Shown: positions 19,547-28,678, counted from the stretch's first letter. The stretch: DNA of 54,243 nucleotides from Terriglobales bacterium (GCA_015654835.1 JAATGG010000125.1:1-54243), one strand, 5' to 3'. Program-made: numbers and translations. The notes: a model not told the origin generated them from the letters alone.

Positions 19547-20698
19547 CTACGGTATGAACACGTGCAGCCGCACATGCCACCTGGTACTCTGGCCGGGCTT
19601 CAGCGTGACCATGCCCGTGTCCATCGGTCCCCACTCCTTGCCCCACGGATCGCCGAAGTTGTACTGGTGCTCCACGGCGACAAACTGCTTGGCCGGCGGC
19701 GCATAGACCTGGATCGTCTTGATCTCCGGCGACAGTCCTTCGATATCCACCCCATAATGGGCGGCGGGGTCGATCACCTTCACGGTGACCAAGCCGTTCT
19801 TCCACTCCAGATGGCTCCAGTTGTCATCGAAGAAGGTGTCGCCGAGCGGCTTGCCGTCCGCCGCGCGCAGGTCGAAGCGGGTTCCGTCGACAGGCACGAT
19901 CTTGCCGGTTGGGAAGACGTTGCTGTAGTTATCGACCTCGGCCACCGTCGCGCCGGGCACGTGGATCTGTGCCTGCTTGCGATCGCCCGAGGGCAGGTTG
20001 AAGTAAGGGTGCCAGGCGATGGCGATGGGCTCGGGCTCGCTGCCCACATTCTTGGCCACGATGCTGGTGTCGATGGCCTCGGCGGTCAGCGTGATGGTAA
20101 ACAGCAGGTCGGTCTTTGAAAACCAGTGCCCGCCAAAGTTGCCGCCGTGAAGGATGCCGGTCACCTGCTGGCCGCCGGGGACATTCTTGATCGCCACGTC
20201 CTCGATTTTGGCCTTCAGGATGAGCCCGTGCATCGCGTGGCGCTCCGAGCCTGGAGCCGCGCCGATGCTGTTGGCCGGCAGTGTGACGGAGCGGCCCTGC
20301 CACTCGGCGGTCAGGGTGGTGCCGTCTGCGGAAAGCTTGCCGCGAATGCGGTTCGGGTAGGGGACCAGAAAGGCAGCACCTAGCCGGTAGCCGAGATCGC
20401 CGTTGGCGGTGTCGTCCTGGTCCAGCATCTTGGCGGTGCCGGCCAGGTCGGGCGAGGCCAGCACGTCCACAGTGCCCTTGCCGGGGAAGTTGGCGGTGAT
20501 CTGCTGAATCTCCATGCCGCGGCCCGGCAGCAGCGTGATGCTGGTGAACTCCGGCTTGGTGCTGCTGGAGGGCGTGCGGGTGAGGGTGACGATCTTCTCG
20601 CCGCCAATCTCGGCAACCGCCTGGGCGTGCCCCTGCTGGCTCACTGTGCAGGCCGTCGCGGGCAAAAGCAGGGCAAATGTGCAAAGCAATCTCTTCAT
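19547..20698 (-). CDS. Exported aldose 1-epimerase family protein
   Basis: Mutarotase-fold protein, probably interconverting anomers of free sugars in the periplasm. The start is ATG 20698, with AGGAATGG upstream; it opens a signal sequence MKRLLCTFALLLPATAC that could be lipoprotein-type, although Ala at -3 makes the lipobox atypical. In the 383 aa product PYPNRIRG is at 113-120, with candidate catalytic residues His157 (HAMHG), His230 (WHPYFNL) and Glu343 (AVEHQYNFGDPWG). It is convergent with the exported Gfo/Idh enzyme; both may act on extracellular carbohydrate. Confidence 0.87.
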   Translation of the reverse strand: MKRLLCTFALLLPATACTVSQQGHAQAVAEIGGEKIVTLTRTPSSSTKPEFTSITLLPGRGMEIQQITANFPGKGTVDVLASPDLAGTAKMLDQDDTANGDLGYRLGAAFLVPYPNRIRGKLSADGTTLTAEWQGRSVTLPANSIGAAPGSERHAMHGLILKAKIEDVAIKNVPGGQQVTGILHGGNFGGHWFSKTDLLFTITLTAEAIDTSIVAKNVGSEPEPIAIAWHPYFNLPSGDRKQAQIHVPGATVAEVDNYSNVFPTGKIVPVDGTRFDLRAADGKPLGDTFFDDNWSHLEWKNGLVTVKVIDPAAHYGVDIEGLSPEIKTIQVYAPPAKQFVAVEHQYNFGDPWGKEWGPMDTGMVTLKPGQSTRWHVRLHVFIP

Positions 20699-20951
20699 CT
20701 CAATCCATTCCTGAAAGTGCAAATCGGGTGCTTCATAAAGTTGCTTCGGGCGCAAAAGTTCGAGGGCACGCCAGAAAGCGTATCCCGAAGACGCAGCCAT
20801 TCTACGCTGTGCCGCTGCCGGACCGCACACGAAGACCACAACTCAGCCTGCACAATCGGCCTTCCGGACCGGCTCCATTTTGGCCCGATCTTCGGTCCCG
20901 GCATTTGGCCCGAGCCTTTATCCTCGCCGCTGTATATAATGTGGTTGCTGG

Positions 20952-21026
20952 GCGGGAGTAGCTCAATGGTAGAGTAGCGGCTTCCCAAGCCGTTGGTTGC
21001 GGGTTCGATCCCCGTCTCCCGCTCCA
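20952..21026 (+). tRNA. tRNA-Gly (anticodon CCC)
   Basis: A cloverleaf can be folded: acceptor GCGGGAG pairs with CTCCCGC, the D arm starts GCTC, the anticodon stem GCGGC pairs with GCCGT around loop TTCCCAA (anticodon CCC), and the T arm GCGGG-TTCGATC-CCCGT is standard. Discriminator U and an encoded CCA end the gene at 21026. A TATAAT hexamer at 20935-20940 lies 11 nt upstream; no clear -35 box is seen. Confidence 0.95.
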
Positions 21027-21080
21027 GAATGAATTCCCCGAGTTGCCAGGGTGGTCGTACGGGCTGAAAGAACGCCGCCG

Positions 21081-21491
21081 CTACTCGGATTCCTGAATCT
21101 TCACCACGAAATAAGTGACGGTTTCGCCCTCTGCCAGCAGTATTTGGTGCGGCATCCCGGCGGGAACATGCAGCACATCTCCGGGGTTCATCTCCTCGCT
21201 GCTGCCGCCTTTGATCGCCGTGCTGCGTGTCTCGCCGGGGCCTGTGGTTTTCGCCTCCACGGGGTCGCCGCCCGTCACCAGCGTCGCGTGTCCGTCAAGA
21301 ACATAAAAGAGATCGGCAAAGTGCTGGTGCACTTCGCCTTCGCCGCTGTGGCTGCGAAACGTCAGCATGGTAGCGTGCCGCGGATATTTTTTGAGCGTCT
21401 CGCCGGCAACTCCATCGTGTTGCGCGGCGAGTGGACGCAGATGTTTTGCCCGTTCCAGCAACTGGGCGGCAGACCAACGATCGGATGTCAT
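21081..21491 (-). CDS. Cupin-domain protein
   Basis: A 136-residue single-domain cupin. The first motif is around GEGEVHQHFADLFYVLDGHA (two His and a downstream Asp/Tyr), and the second is NPGDVLHVPAGMPHQILLAEGE. Such proteins bind a metal and can be isomerases, dioxygenases or ligand sensors; nothing fixes the function here. There is no signal peptide. AGGAG lies rather far (13 nt) from the ATG at 21491. It is downstream of, and on the same strand as, the DUF4861 gene, with a 110-nt gap. Confidence 0.75.
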   Translation of the reverse strand: MTSDRWSAAQLLERAKHLRPLAAQHDGVAGETLKKYPRHATMLTFRSHSGEGEVHQHFADLFYVLDGHATLVTGGDPVEAKTTGPGETRSTAIKGGSSEEMNPGDVLHVPAGMPHQILLAEGETVTYFVVKIQESE

Positions 21492-21601
21492 GGCTTCGGT
21501 AAGGCTCCTGTCGAAAAAAGAGAAACGCCGCTCAACGAGCAGACGGGGAGAATCGCACCGTATAAAATCCCCGAAAATCCAAACGAAGCCACTCTACATC
21601 G

Positions 21602-22789
21602 CTACTCCCACCGTGTCTTGAGCGGATGCTGCAAGCGTTCGCGGAAGGCGTGAAGATAGGCGATCCAGGCGGCCTCGTCGGGCACGTCCGACTTGGACCA
21701 CGTCGCGCCGGCATAGTAGACGACGGGCGCGCCGCTCACGGCGGGCAACAACAGCAGCGCATTGCTGCCGGTCAGCGTGATTCTGCCGGTCTTGCCCGGC
21801 TCCAGCACCATGCCTGTGCCCACGCCGCCCGCGTCCGGGTCGGTGAGCGGCTCCCACACCGAGACGAGGCTTTCCTCAGCCAGCGGAGCCGCATGAAAAC
21901 CGGCATGCGTTGCCAGCCCAGCCGCCCACTGGCCGCTCTCGGCCCCGTTGAACGAGAATGTGGACTCGATGCGGTTCAAATGCGACCCGGCATCGAGAGA
22001 GATGATCTTTTCTTCGGAGACTTCGGCCCCGCCCGCCTGCCACGGCGCATAGCGTATCCGAACGCGAAAGCGAATGGGTCCGGCCGCCAGCACCTCGGCG
22101 CTGGTGTAATTTTTAGACGCCAGCAGCCGGCCATCTTTCCACACGCCGGTGCCGCCACATCCGCGCGTCGGCCCCACCTCGTAGGAGTCGAGCCCCTGCC
22201 CCGTGTCTTTGTGATAGCTGAGCGCGGGATTATGAGTGCGCTGCCCCTCGGCGTCGCGGCGATACCAGGTGTTTACCACCAGGTCAGGAACGCGTTTGGA
22301 CCAGACATCGATGCCCGAGCCGGTTTCGTCCGTCGCCTGCAGGGCCGGTCCATAAGCGCGATAGGCCACCTTGTCGTTTTCCCACGCAAAATCGTCTTTG
22401 TGCTCGGGGACGGCACGGCCAAACACCCATGGCTTGCTCTGCGCCGGATTGTAGGCCGCATGAATCGACAGCCGGACCGTCTGGTGCGGAGCGAGGTTCA
22501 CCAGCACCAGCAGCCGGTCCGCAGCGCCGTCCGCCTTGCTGTCCAGTTGCACCGGCAGGTTGCGATGGTTGGCGAGGTTGGTGACTCCAAAGCGCGTCGC
22601 ATGGCCGGCGATCCTGGTTCGAATCTCCGCCAGTGGAATTTCGAGGATTTCTTCGGGCCGGTCGAGGTCGGTCGGATTGCTCACTGCGACAATTGCGCGG
22701 CGTGCGCCAGCGGCGTGGGCAAACCCGCCGCCTGCCAGAAGACAGAGTTGAAGAGCGAACGCGATTCGTACGGTCTTGCGACGGACCAT
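21602..22789 (-). CDS. Exported DUF4861-family protein
   Basis: A 395-residue exported protein matching DUF4861: the blocks EHKDDFAWENDKVAYRAYGP, then SGIDVWSKRVPDLV, then DSYEVGPTRGCGGTGVWKDG are characteristic. The family occurs with polysaccharide-degradation loci and is thought to act on uronic-acid-containing sugars, but no activity is established. The start is set at ATG 22789 (or ATG 22792), where AAGGA lies about 7 nt upstream and a signal peptide begins. It starts 23 nt after the uracil-DNA glycosylase gene, probably co-transcribed by proximity. Confidence 0.75.
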   Translation of the reverse strand: MVRRKTVRIAFALQLCLLAGGGFAHAAGARRAIVAVSNPTDLDRPEEILEIPLAEIRTRIAGHATRFGVTNLANHRNLPVQLDSKADGAADRLLVLVNLAPHQTVRLSIHAAYNPAQSKPWVFGRAVPEHKDDFAWENDKVAYRAYGPALQATDETGSGIDVWSKRVPDLVVNTWYRRDAEGQRTHNPALSYHKDTGQGLDSYEVGPTRGCGGTGVWKDGRLLASKNYTSAEVLAAGPIRFRVRIRYAPWQAGGAEVSEEKIISLDAGSHLNRIESTFSFNGAESGQWAAGLATHAGFHAAPLAEESLVSVWEPLTDPDAGGVGTGMVLEPGKTGRITLTGSNALLLLPAVSGAPVVYYAGATWSKSDVPDEAAWIAYLHAFRERLQHPLKTRWE

Positions 22790-22812
22790 CATGGTTTCCT
22801 TCAGCGCCAGCC

Positions 22813-23511
22813 TCAACTCAAATCCGCCAATTGCCGCGCCCGATTGAAGATATCAAGAAACATCGGCCGGGTCAGCTTGCCGGTGTTGGTGTTTTGCAAG
22901 GACGGATGATAGCTGGCCAGGACCGTCAAGCCACTGGCCAGAGTGTACTCGGCGCCATGGCCGAACGGGAAGCTGGAACGCGGCGGCAGTTGGCCGCTTC
23001 GCCGGGCCCAGCCCAGCAGGCCCTCGAAGGCGATGCGCCCCAGGCACACCACCACCCGCAAATGCGTCAGCAGCCCCAGTTCTTCGTCGAGCCAGGGCGC
23101 GCAGTTGCGCTGCTCCTCGGGCGTCGGCTTGTTGCCGGGCGGTGCGCAGCGGACTACCGAGTTGATCAGCAGGCCGGTGAGCTTCATGCCGTCGCCGGGT
23201 CCCGTGGCCTTGGGCTGCGAGGCAAACCCCACCTCGTGCAGCACCGGGTATAAAAAGTCGCCGGAGCCGTCGCCGGTGAAGGGCCGTCCGGTCCGGTTGG
23301 AGCCGTGCGCGCCGGGCGCCAGCCCCAGCACCAGTACCCGCGCCCGCGGGTCGCCGAAAGATGGCACAGGACGGCCCCAGTAGGTGCAATCTGCGTAGGC
23401 GCGGCGGCGCACCCGGGCCACCTCCGTGCAGTGGTCGCGCAAGCGTACACAGCGCTCGCAGGCAATGATGCGGGCATTCAAAAGGTCCAATGGGTCGGGG
23501 GAAGAGGCCAT
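22813..23511 (-). CDS. Family 5 uracil-DNA glycosylase (UdgB-type)
   Basis: Excises uracil and related deaminated bases from DNA. The 232 aa product has four cysteines placed for a 4Fe-4S cluster (Cys18, Cys21, Cys122, Cys137), the active-site motif GLAPGAHGSNRTGRPFTGD at 63-81, lacking the polar residue of families 1 and 4 as in family 5, and the C-terminal motif SYHPSLQNT with His202. The ATG at 23511 has no Shine-Dalgarno; a TAAAAT hexamer (23518-23523) ends 6 nt before it, so the mRNA may be leaderless. Confidence 0.9.
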   Translation of the reverse strand: MASSPDPLDLLNARIIACERCVRLRDHCTEVARVRRRAYADCTYWGRPVPSFGDPRARVLVLGLAPGAHGSNRTGRPFTGDGSGDFLYPVLHEVGFASQPKATGPGDGMKLTGLLINSVVRCAPPGNKPTPEEQRNCAPWLDEELGLLTHLRVVVCLGRIAFEGLLGWARRSGQLPPRSSFPFGHGAEYTLASGLTVLASYHPSLQNTNTGKLTRPMFLDIFNRARQLADLS

Positions 23512-23732
23512 AGCGGAATTTTATGGCATTGCGGCTCCTTTAGCTTTTAACGCGCACCATGCCACTTTGCCATCCGCTGGACTGAATCTCCGGCGCGGAA
23601 ATACCATCACATAGTTTGTTAGATAGATCGTCCGGACTGCGCCGCTGCACGACAGGCGCGCGACCAAAGCCAGATTCGACAATGCTTTGACGTAGCAAAA
23701 CACCCAAAGCGCCAAAATTGGAGAGGAATACG

Positions 23733-24326
23733 ATGAAACCTGCAAAGCTGTTGCTGCTTGCCGGCGATTTTGTTGAAGACTACGAGATCATGGTACCGTT
23801 TCAAGCCCTGCAAATGGTAGGTCACACGGTCGATGCGGTTTGCCCCGGCAAGAAAAAGGGCGACTTTGTCCGCACCGCCATTCATGACTTCGAGGGCGAT
23901 CAAACCTATTCCGAAAAGCGCGGGCATAACTTCGTGCTCAATGCGACCTTCGCCGACATCAAGCCGGAGGACTACGATGCGCTCGTTGTTCCCGGCGGCC
24001 GTGCCCCCGAGTATCTGCGGCTCGACGCCAAGGTGCTCGACATCGTCCGCTACTTCTTCAAGGCCGACAAGCCCGTCGCCGCGCTCTGCCATGGTCCCCA
24101 GTTGTTGGCCGCTGCAGGTGTGCTCAAAGGCCGCACACTGAATTCCTATCCCGCCTGCGCGCCCGAGGTCGAACTGGCCGGCGGCACCTTTGTGAAGGTG
24201 GATTTCTCAGAGGCCGTCGTCGATGGCAACCTGGTCACCGGTCCCGCGTGGACAGCCCATCCGGCCTGGCTCGCCAAGTTCCTCGAAGTCGTCGAAGCGC
24301 ACCTGACGGCCACGAAAGCTGCTTGA
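23733..24326 (+). CDS. DJ-1/PfpI family protein (glutamine amidotransferase-like)
   Basis: A 197-residue protein of the DJ-1/PfpI superfamily (protease, glyoxalase or stress-protein functions). The nucleophilic elbow is [10 protein letters not shown] with Cys119; the conserved acid is Glu15 in [11 protein letters not shown] 23733 is chosen over an upstream in-frame start at 23718 because GAGAGGAA lies 4 nt before it. Its specific activity cannot be told from sequence. No partner gene is adjacent on this strand. Confidence 0.85.
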   Translation: MKPAKLLLLAGDFVEDYEIMVPFQALQMVGHTVDAVCPGKKKGDFVRTAIHDFEGDQTYSEKRGHNFVLNATFADIKPEDYDALVVPGGRAPEYLRLDAKVLDIVRYFFKADKPVAALCHGPQLLAAAGVLKGRTLNSYPACAPEVELAGGTFVKVDFSEAVVDGNLVTGPAWTAHPAWLAKFLEVVEAHLTATKAA

Positions 24327-24340
24327 TTGAATGCTGTCGC

Positions 24341-24386
24341 TCCCTGGTGTTGCCCAAACGGATATCCCGTTGAGCCGCACCAGGGA
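24341..24386. terminator. Hairpin between convergent pfpI-like and hypothetical genes
   Basis: A 9-bp outer stem (TCCCTGGTG with CACCAGGGA) encloses an inner 5-bp stem (AACGG with CCGTT). It lies in the 85-nt gap between convergent genes. There is no T-tract. Confidence 0.4.
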
Positions 24387-24411
24387 ATCACTCCAGCAAT
24401 AAGTGGAATAG

Positions 24412-24828
24412 TTACTTGGCCGCGGGCGTCGCCGTCGCTTCGGCTTGCATTTTGCCTACATGACGAACCGCGCGGTCTACCACCACAAACAGAAGCTGGT
24501 CCGGATCTCTGCGGGCTTCCTTCTTGATCCACTCACCGGCTTTGGCGCCGGCATCCCGCGTTTCAGGCAGGGCAATCCCGCGCTTCTGCGCGCTGAGTTC
24601 GGCAAGCTGTTGCACCATGCTGAGGAACTTATCCTCATTGCGTCCGCTGGCAACCCATGCTTCATGCACGGTCATGGTGACTAACTGATCCACCGGCTGC
24701 GTAGGTACGGGAGCCGTGTCTGCACTGCTCGGTTTCGCATCCTGCAGGGGAGCCAGCGCGTGGGCGCGCACGGAAGAAGGCATGGTGCAGGCTATGACAA
24801 TTGCTGCTAACAGAAGCCGCATTTTCAT
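24412..24828 (-). CDS. Small exported protein of unknown function
   Basis: No family recognised. The start is placed at ATG 24828 (138 aa), because AAAGGA lies upstream and the protein then opens with a signal peptide (MKMRLLLAAIVIACTMPSSVRAHA). The mature part is helical and charged (EDKFLSMVQQLAELSAQKRG), ending in an Ala/Thr tail. It is followed upstream on this strand by a hairpin-repeat cluster and the glycine-zipper gene. Confidence 0.6.
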   Translation of the reverse strand: MKMRLLLAAIVIACTMPSSVRAHALAPLQDAKPSSADTAPVPTQPVDQLVTMTVHEAWVASGRNEDKFLSMVQQLAELSAQKRGIALPETRDAGAKAGEWIKKEARRDPDQLLFVVVDRAVRHVGKMQAEATATPAAK

Positions 24829-24877
24829 CGTTCTCTGTCCTTTCAAGGGGTCTGCGTTCAAGGCATGAATCGTGTAG

Positions 24878-25035
24878 CGAATTGCCGCTTGGTGCTCAAA
24901 GCATTTCCGAAATGCTCTAGAGCGTTTTCGATTCACTTATTAACATCTCTGGCATCGTGCAAGGTGGCAATTCCTTGAGGAAATTGCCGCTTGGCATCCT
25001 GCCTTCTGTTAAGAGCAGAATCGAAAACGCTTTAG
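24878..25035. repeat. Dispersed hairpin element, copy B plus a half copy
   Basis: The full copy spans 24921-25034 (114 bp). Its ends are an inverted pair matching 17 of 18 bases: CTAGAGCGTTTTCGATTC at 24917 and GAATCGAAAACGCTTTAG at 25018-25035. The centre (GGCAATTCCTTGAGGAAATTGCC) is a hairpin, as in copy A at 9207-9319. Directly to the left, 24878-24920 resembles the right half of the element (GAATTGCCGCTTGG, then CGAAATGCTCTAG), abutting the full copy at CTAG. The right end contains the TAA of the glycine-zipper gene. Confidence 0.7.
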
Positions 25036-25391
25036 TAGGGGCGCCCGTGCCGGTCGTAGCGCTCGCGGTAATCGCGCCGCTTGTTGTCCTGGTTGGCTTT
25101 GCCCGCGATGGCGCCAATCCCCGCGCCTGCCGCGCCGCCAATCAACGCGCCTTTAAGGCCGCCGCCAAACAAAGCGCCCACCGCCGCTCCGCCTGCGCCG
25201 CCAATCAGCGCTCCCTTGCCGGGTCCGATTCCGCCCTGATCGTGGTGCCGCCGGTCGTCGCGATCGTTGTAAGGATGCCGGTCGCGTGCGCCTTGATAAA
25301 ACTGATTCTGAGCGCTCACCGGGATAGCCAATGGGAAGGTCATCGCAGCAGCCAAGGCGCCACATGCGATCCAACGTATGAGTCCGTTCAT
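25032..25391 (-). CDS. Exported glycine-zipper protein
   Basis: A 119-residue envelope protein. ATG 25391 has CAGGAG about 6 nt upstream and opens a signal peptide ending near PVSAQ. After an Arg/His/Asp-rich linker comes a Gly/Ala zipper of two hydrophobic stretches (GKGALIGGAGGAAVGALFGG and GALIGGAAGAGIGAIAG), typical of small outer-membrane-associated proteins such as SlyB/OmpA-like glycine-zipper families. The C-terminus is strongly basic and Tyr-rich. The stop codon is inside the repeat end at 25018-25035. Confidence 0.7.
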   Translation of the reverse strand: MNGLIRWIACGALAAAMTFPLAIPVSAQNQFYQGARDRHPYNDRDDRRHHDQGGIGPGKGALIGGAGGAAVGALFGGGLKGALIGGAAGAGIGAIAGKANQDNKRRDYRERYDRHGRPY

Positions 25392-25591
25392 GTCGTTCTC
25401 CTGTCGCAGCGGTGCGCTGCTGCAGTCCGTTCTGCCCAGTCTCGTCTGATGCCGTTGGGTCCGGCTATGTCGCCTGATTGCGGTTGCGGGCTCCGCCGAC
25501 ATCGGCTCAGGATATCTTGCGAATGCAAGTCGAATCAATAATTTGGCGTGGGGTCGCGTTGATTTTTCTAGTCAAGGAAAAATCGTGGCGC

Positions 25592-25931
25592 CTAGAGCAG
25601 GCTTGCCCGTGTCTGTCTCGTTTCTGAAAAAGCACGGACAGCGCGCACCTCGCGCAGCGGCAAGCCCGTGGCTGAGGCAATGGCCCGTTGGATCTCGGCG
25701 AGCGTCGACAACGCAATCGTGGCCGGCGTTTCCGCGCCCAGGTCCAACCCCCGCTTCGAGGCATCCGCCGCTGACCGTACCGGCGCGGCGGCCATCCCGG
25801 GCGAGTAACATCCGCGCACCCGATTTGCGATAACTGGAGCCCTCGGTCGCCACCACCGTTGCCAACACATAATCCGCCCCGCTTGCTTCCAACTCGTGCC
25901 ACAGCGGCAGAATGCGCTCCAGATCGGTCAT
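25592..25931 (-). pseudogene. Remnant of an XdhC/CoxI-family molybdoenzyme chaperone
   Basis: XdhC-type proteins insert sulfurated molybdenum cofactor into xanthine dehydrogenase-like enzymes. The first ~58 codons from ATG 25931 (AGGAG upstream) are a normal N-terminus (MTDLERILPLWHELEASGAD ... GTVSGGCLE). Near 25755-25765 the homology jumps to a second frame that reads the end of the family (GLDLGAETPATIALSTLAEI) up to the TAG at 25592. About 200 central residues, including the Rossmann region, are gone. An 8-bp hairpin (GATTTTTC with GAAAAATC, 25560-25590) follows the stop. The gene is not functional as read. Confidence 0.8.
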
Positions 25932-25967
25932 GAACTCCTATTGAAACTTCAACGATCTTCGCCAGTG

Positions 25968-26402
25968 TTACGTGTTCGATGCTGCGGTGTAGTCTTCGTC
26001 CGTCACCGGTTCCAGCCACACAACATCCACGCCGTGAGCATCCGTTTCCTGCATGGCGATATGCGCCATGGTGTTGCCCGGCATAGCTCCATGCCAATGC
26101 CGCTCTCCCGGCGCAATGACCACGGTGTCGCCGGGGTAAATCTCTTCGACAGGGCCACCCTCAAGCTGCACCAGCCCCGCTCCGCTCACCACGTGGAGCG
26201 TCTGCCCCACAGGGTGCGTGTGCCAGGCTGTGCGTGCTCCGGGCTCGAAACTAACGCGAAAGGCACGAAGCCGCGAAGGCTCCGTGCCCACCAGGATTTC
26301 ATCGATCCAGACAGTGCCTGTGAACCACTCTGCCGGACCCTTTCGACTTGGCCGCTCGTTACTGCCGATCACTTTCACTGGATACAGACCTTTCTCTTTC
26401 AT
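25968..26402 (-). CDS. Cupin resembling Granulicella-type hydroxynitrile lyase
   Basis: A 144-residue cupin with metal ligands His61, His63, Gln67 (AWHTHPVGQTLHV) and His102 (GERHWHGA), plus the flanking blocks KGPAEWFTGTVWID and VDVVWLEPVTDEDY. These match the small acidobacterial family that includes the manganese-dependent R-selective hydroxynitrile lyase of Granulicella tundricola; most members are annotated only as cupin or carboxymuconolactone-related. The physiological substrate is unknown. It lies between the xdhC remnant and the molybdopterin-subunit remnant (16-nt gap), so it was probably part of the same former operon. Confidence 0.8.
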   Translation of the reverse strand: MKEKGLYPVKVIGSNERPSRKGPAEWFTGTVWIDEILVGTEPSRLRAFRVSFEPGARTAWHTHPVGQTLHVVSGAGLVQLEGGPVEEIYPGDTVVIAPGERHWHGAMPGNTMAHIAMQETDAHGVDVVWLEPVTDEDYTAASNT

Positions 26403-26418
26403 GGTTGTTGGTGCCGTT

Positions 26419-26765
26419 TCAGGCTTCCATCACCTTTGACTGCAATAAATCCTCAATGCGTACCGGGAGCGGCCGCACGCGAATGCCGGTGGCGTGATAA
26501 ACAGCCGCTGTAATTGCCGGAGCTACGCCCGCCATCCCGATTTCGCCCACTCCGCGTGCTCCGTACTCATTCACAATCAGGTCGGGATAATCGAGAAAGG
26601 TTACGTCGAGGTCCGGCAGATCGGCGCATGTCGGCACCAGGTAGTCGGCAAAGCTGCCGTTGATGGGCTGGCCGGAGCGTGACTCGTAGTGCGTCTCTTC
26701 CAGCAGCGACGTGCCCACGCCCATAACCGCGGCGCCCAGAATCTGGTTAGTGCCCGCCTTGTGTC
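26419..26765 (-). pseudogene. C-terminal remnant of a molybdopterin-binding subunit (xanthine dehydrogenase / aldehyde oxidase family)
   Basis: About 110 codons match the C-terminal end of molybdenum hydroxylase large subunits: TNQILGAAVMGVGTSLLEET, then FADYLVPTCADLPDLDV, then the highly conserved GARGVGEIGMAGVAPAI and a final YHATGIRVRPLP. The catalytic Glu of GVGEIG is present, but some 600 residues upstream are missing; before TNQILG the frame becomes unrelated. No FeS or FAD subunit is present nearby. The enzyme could have been a xanthine dehydrogenase or a PaoC-like aldehyde oxidoreductase. Confidence 0.85.
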
Positions 26766-26899
26766 TTCGCCTCTGCGGAGGCTTCTGCCGCCAAGGGCTC
26801 CAGGTCCAGCGCGTGCTGGTCGGGGGCAAGTTCATCCTTTGATTTTTGCGGCGTGTGAGAACGCGGGGGCTTAAAGCCCAGATCGGTTGTGTCTGCCAC
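26747..26899 (-). CDS. Possible 50-residue ORF or gene fragment
   Basis: A short frame begins at GTG 26899 with a strong GGAGG 6 nt upstream. It encodes a hydrophilic peptide (MADTTDLGFKPPRSHTPQKS and on to AEASAEAKTQGGH), with its TAA inside the frame-shifted start of the molybdopterin-subunit remnant. No family is recognised. The good initiation site and the ending inside a remnant suggest the N-terminal piece of a longer gene truncated by the same deletion; it could also be a genuine small gene or chance. Confidence 0.35.
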   Translation of the reverse strand: MADTTDLGFKPPRSHTPQKSKDELAPDQHALDLEPLAAEASAEAKTQGGH

Positions 26900-27075
26900 A
26901 GGGGACCTCCTTGGGGACAGGTAGTTCGCCAGTTTTAGGGCTTGCCGGAGGTCTTGGAGAGGCTTGCACCCGCTCCAGTTGGGGAACCACCGTGCCGCTA
27001 TCCTACCCGATTTTCTTTTGGATAGGCATGAAGTTTACGTACCGAACTTGGGAACATAGTCTGCACAACAAATTG

Positions 27076-27113
27076 AAACGGATCGAAACAGGGGAATTTG
27101 TTTCGATCCGTTT
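27076..27113 (-). terminator. Perfect 15-bp inverted repeat after the aldo/keto reductase gene
   Basis: AAACGGATCGAAACA (27076-27090) and its exact reverse complement (27099-27113) surround an 8-nt loop, 8 nt past the stop at 27122. On the minus strand the stem is followed by a moderately T-rich stretch (CAATTTGTTG), consistent with an intrinsic terminator. The remaining interval 26900-27075 holds no feature I can support. Confidence 0.65.
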
Positions 27114-27121
27114 AGAAACGC

Positions 27122-28111
<990 letters not shown>

Positions 28112-28159
28112 CTGTTGTCTCCCAGGTGGAAATTTACAGTTAATACTGCGTGAGCCGAT

Positions 28160-28203
28160 ACAGGCCAAGCGTCCCTTCCTTCAAGAAAGAGTGCTCGGCC
28201 TGT
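28160..28203 (-). terminator. Hairpin between merR-like gene and aldo/keto reductase
   Basis: An 11-nt arm (28160-28170, ACAGGCCAAGC) pairs with 28193-28203 with one mismatch. It lies 35 nt past the MerR stop and could attenuate read-through into the reductase gene. No T-run is present. Confidence 0.4.
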
Positions 28204-28237
28204 TCTCCATTCTGAACCCGTAAATCCTGAATTTGCT

Positions 28238-28672
28238 CTACGCGCTGGGCGCCAGTTCGCAGTCAACCTCGGGCTCTGAGAGCGCCGGGCTGTTGATGCG
28301 TATGCGCTGCTCGATCTTGCGATAGTTCGCGATCTTGTGCGTCAGCAACGCGTGGGCCTGTTGCAGCGCGACGATCTGCGCCGCAATCTCGGCCTGATGA
28401 TCTTCGAGGATTTTGCGCCGTTCCAACGATGTGGCATCGCCCAGTTCCCGCAACTCCGCGTAGCGCTGCATTTCGCGAATGGGCATGTTGGTTGCCCTCA
28501 TGCAGTGCAGAAACTGTATCCAGGCTTCATCCGCCTCGGAATAGCGCCGGTGGCCGTTGTGCGCGCGCCCGACCGGCTGGATCAGGCCAACGCGCTCGTA
28601 ATAGCGTAGAGTGTGCGCGGTCATCCCGCACCGCTCTGACATGCTCCGTATTGTGAATCCCGCATCCCGCAT
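28238..28672 (-). CDS. MerR-family transcriptional regulator
   Basis: A 144-residue regulator: winged HTH FTIRSMSERCGMTAHTLRYY and ERVGLIQPVGRAHNGHRRYS at the N-terminus, then the long dimerisation helix (EDHQAEIAAQIVALQQAHAL). No cysteine cluster is present for metal binding, so it resembles regulators of aldehyde or stress response. The start is set at ATG 28672 rather than ATG 28687 because the -10 box of the overlapping promoter would place transcription initiation at about 28672. It probably regulates itself and the downstream aldo/keto reductase. Confidence 0.9.
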   Translation of the reverse strand: MRDAGFTIRSMSERCGMTAHTLRYYERVGLIQPVGRAHNGHRRYSEADEAWIQFLHCMRATNMPIREMQRYAELRELGDATSLERRKILEDHQAEIAAQIVALQQAHALLTHKIANYRKIEQRIRINSPALSEPEVDCELAPSA

Positions 28673-28678
28673 ACATTC

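Noticed and set aside
20699..20951. Short open frames between the aldose epimerase and tRNA-Gly
   Set aside because: None has a ribosome-binding site or recognisable product; the region is better explained as leader and tRNA promoter.
21626..22909. A 427-codon plus-strand frame opposite the DUF4861 gene
   Set aside because: The minus-strand frame has conserved family blocks and a signal peptide; this one has neither.
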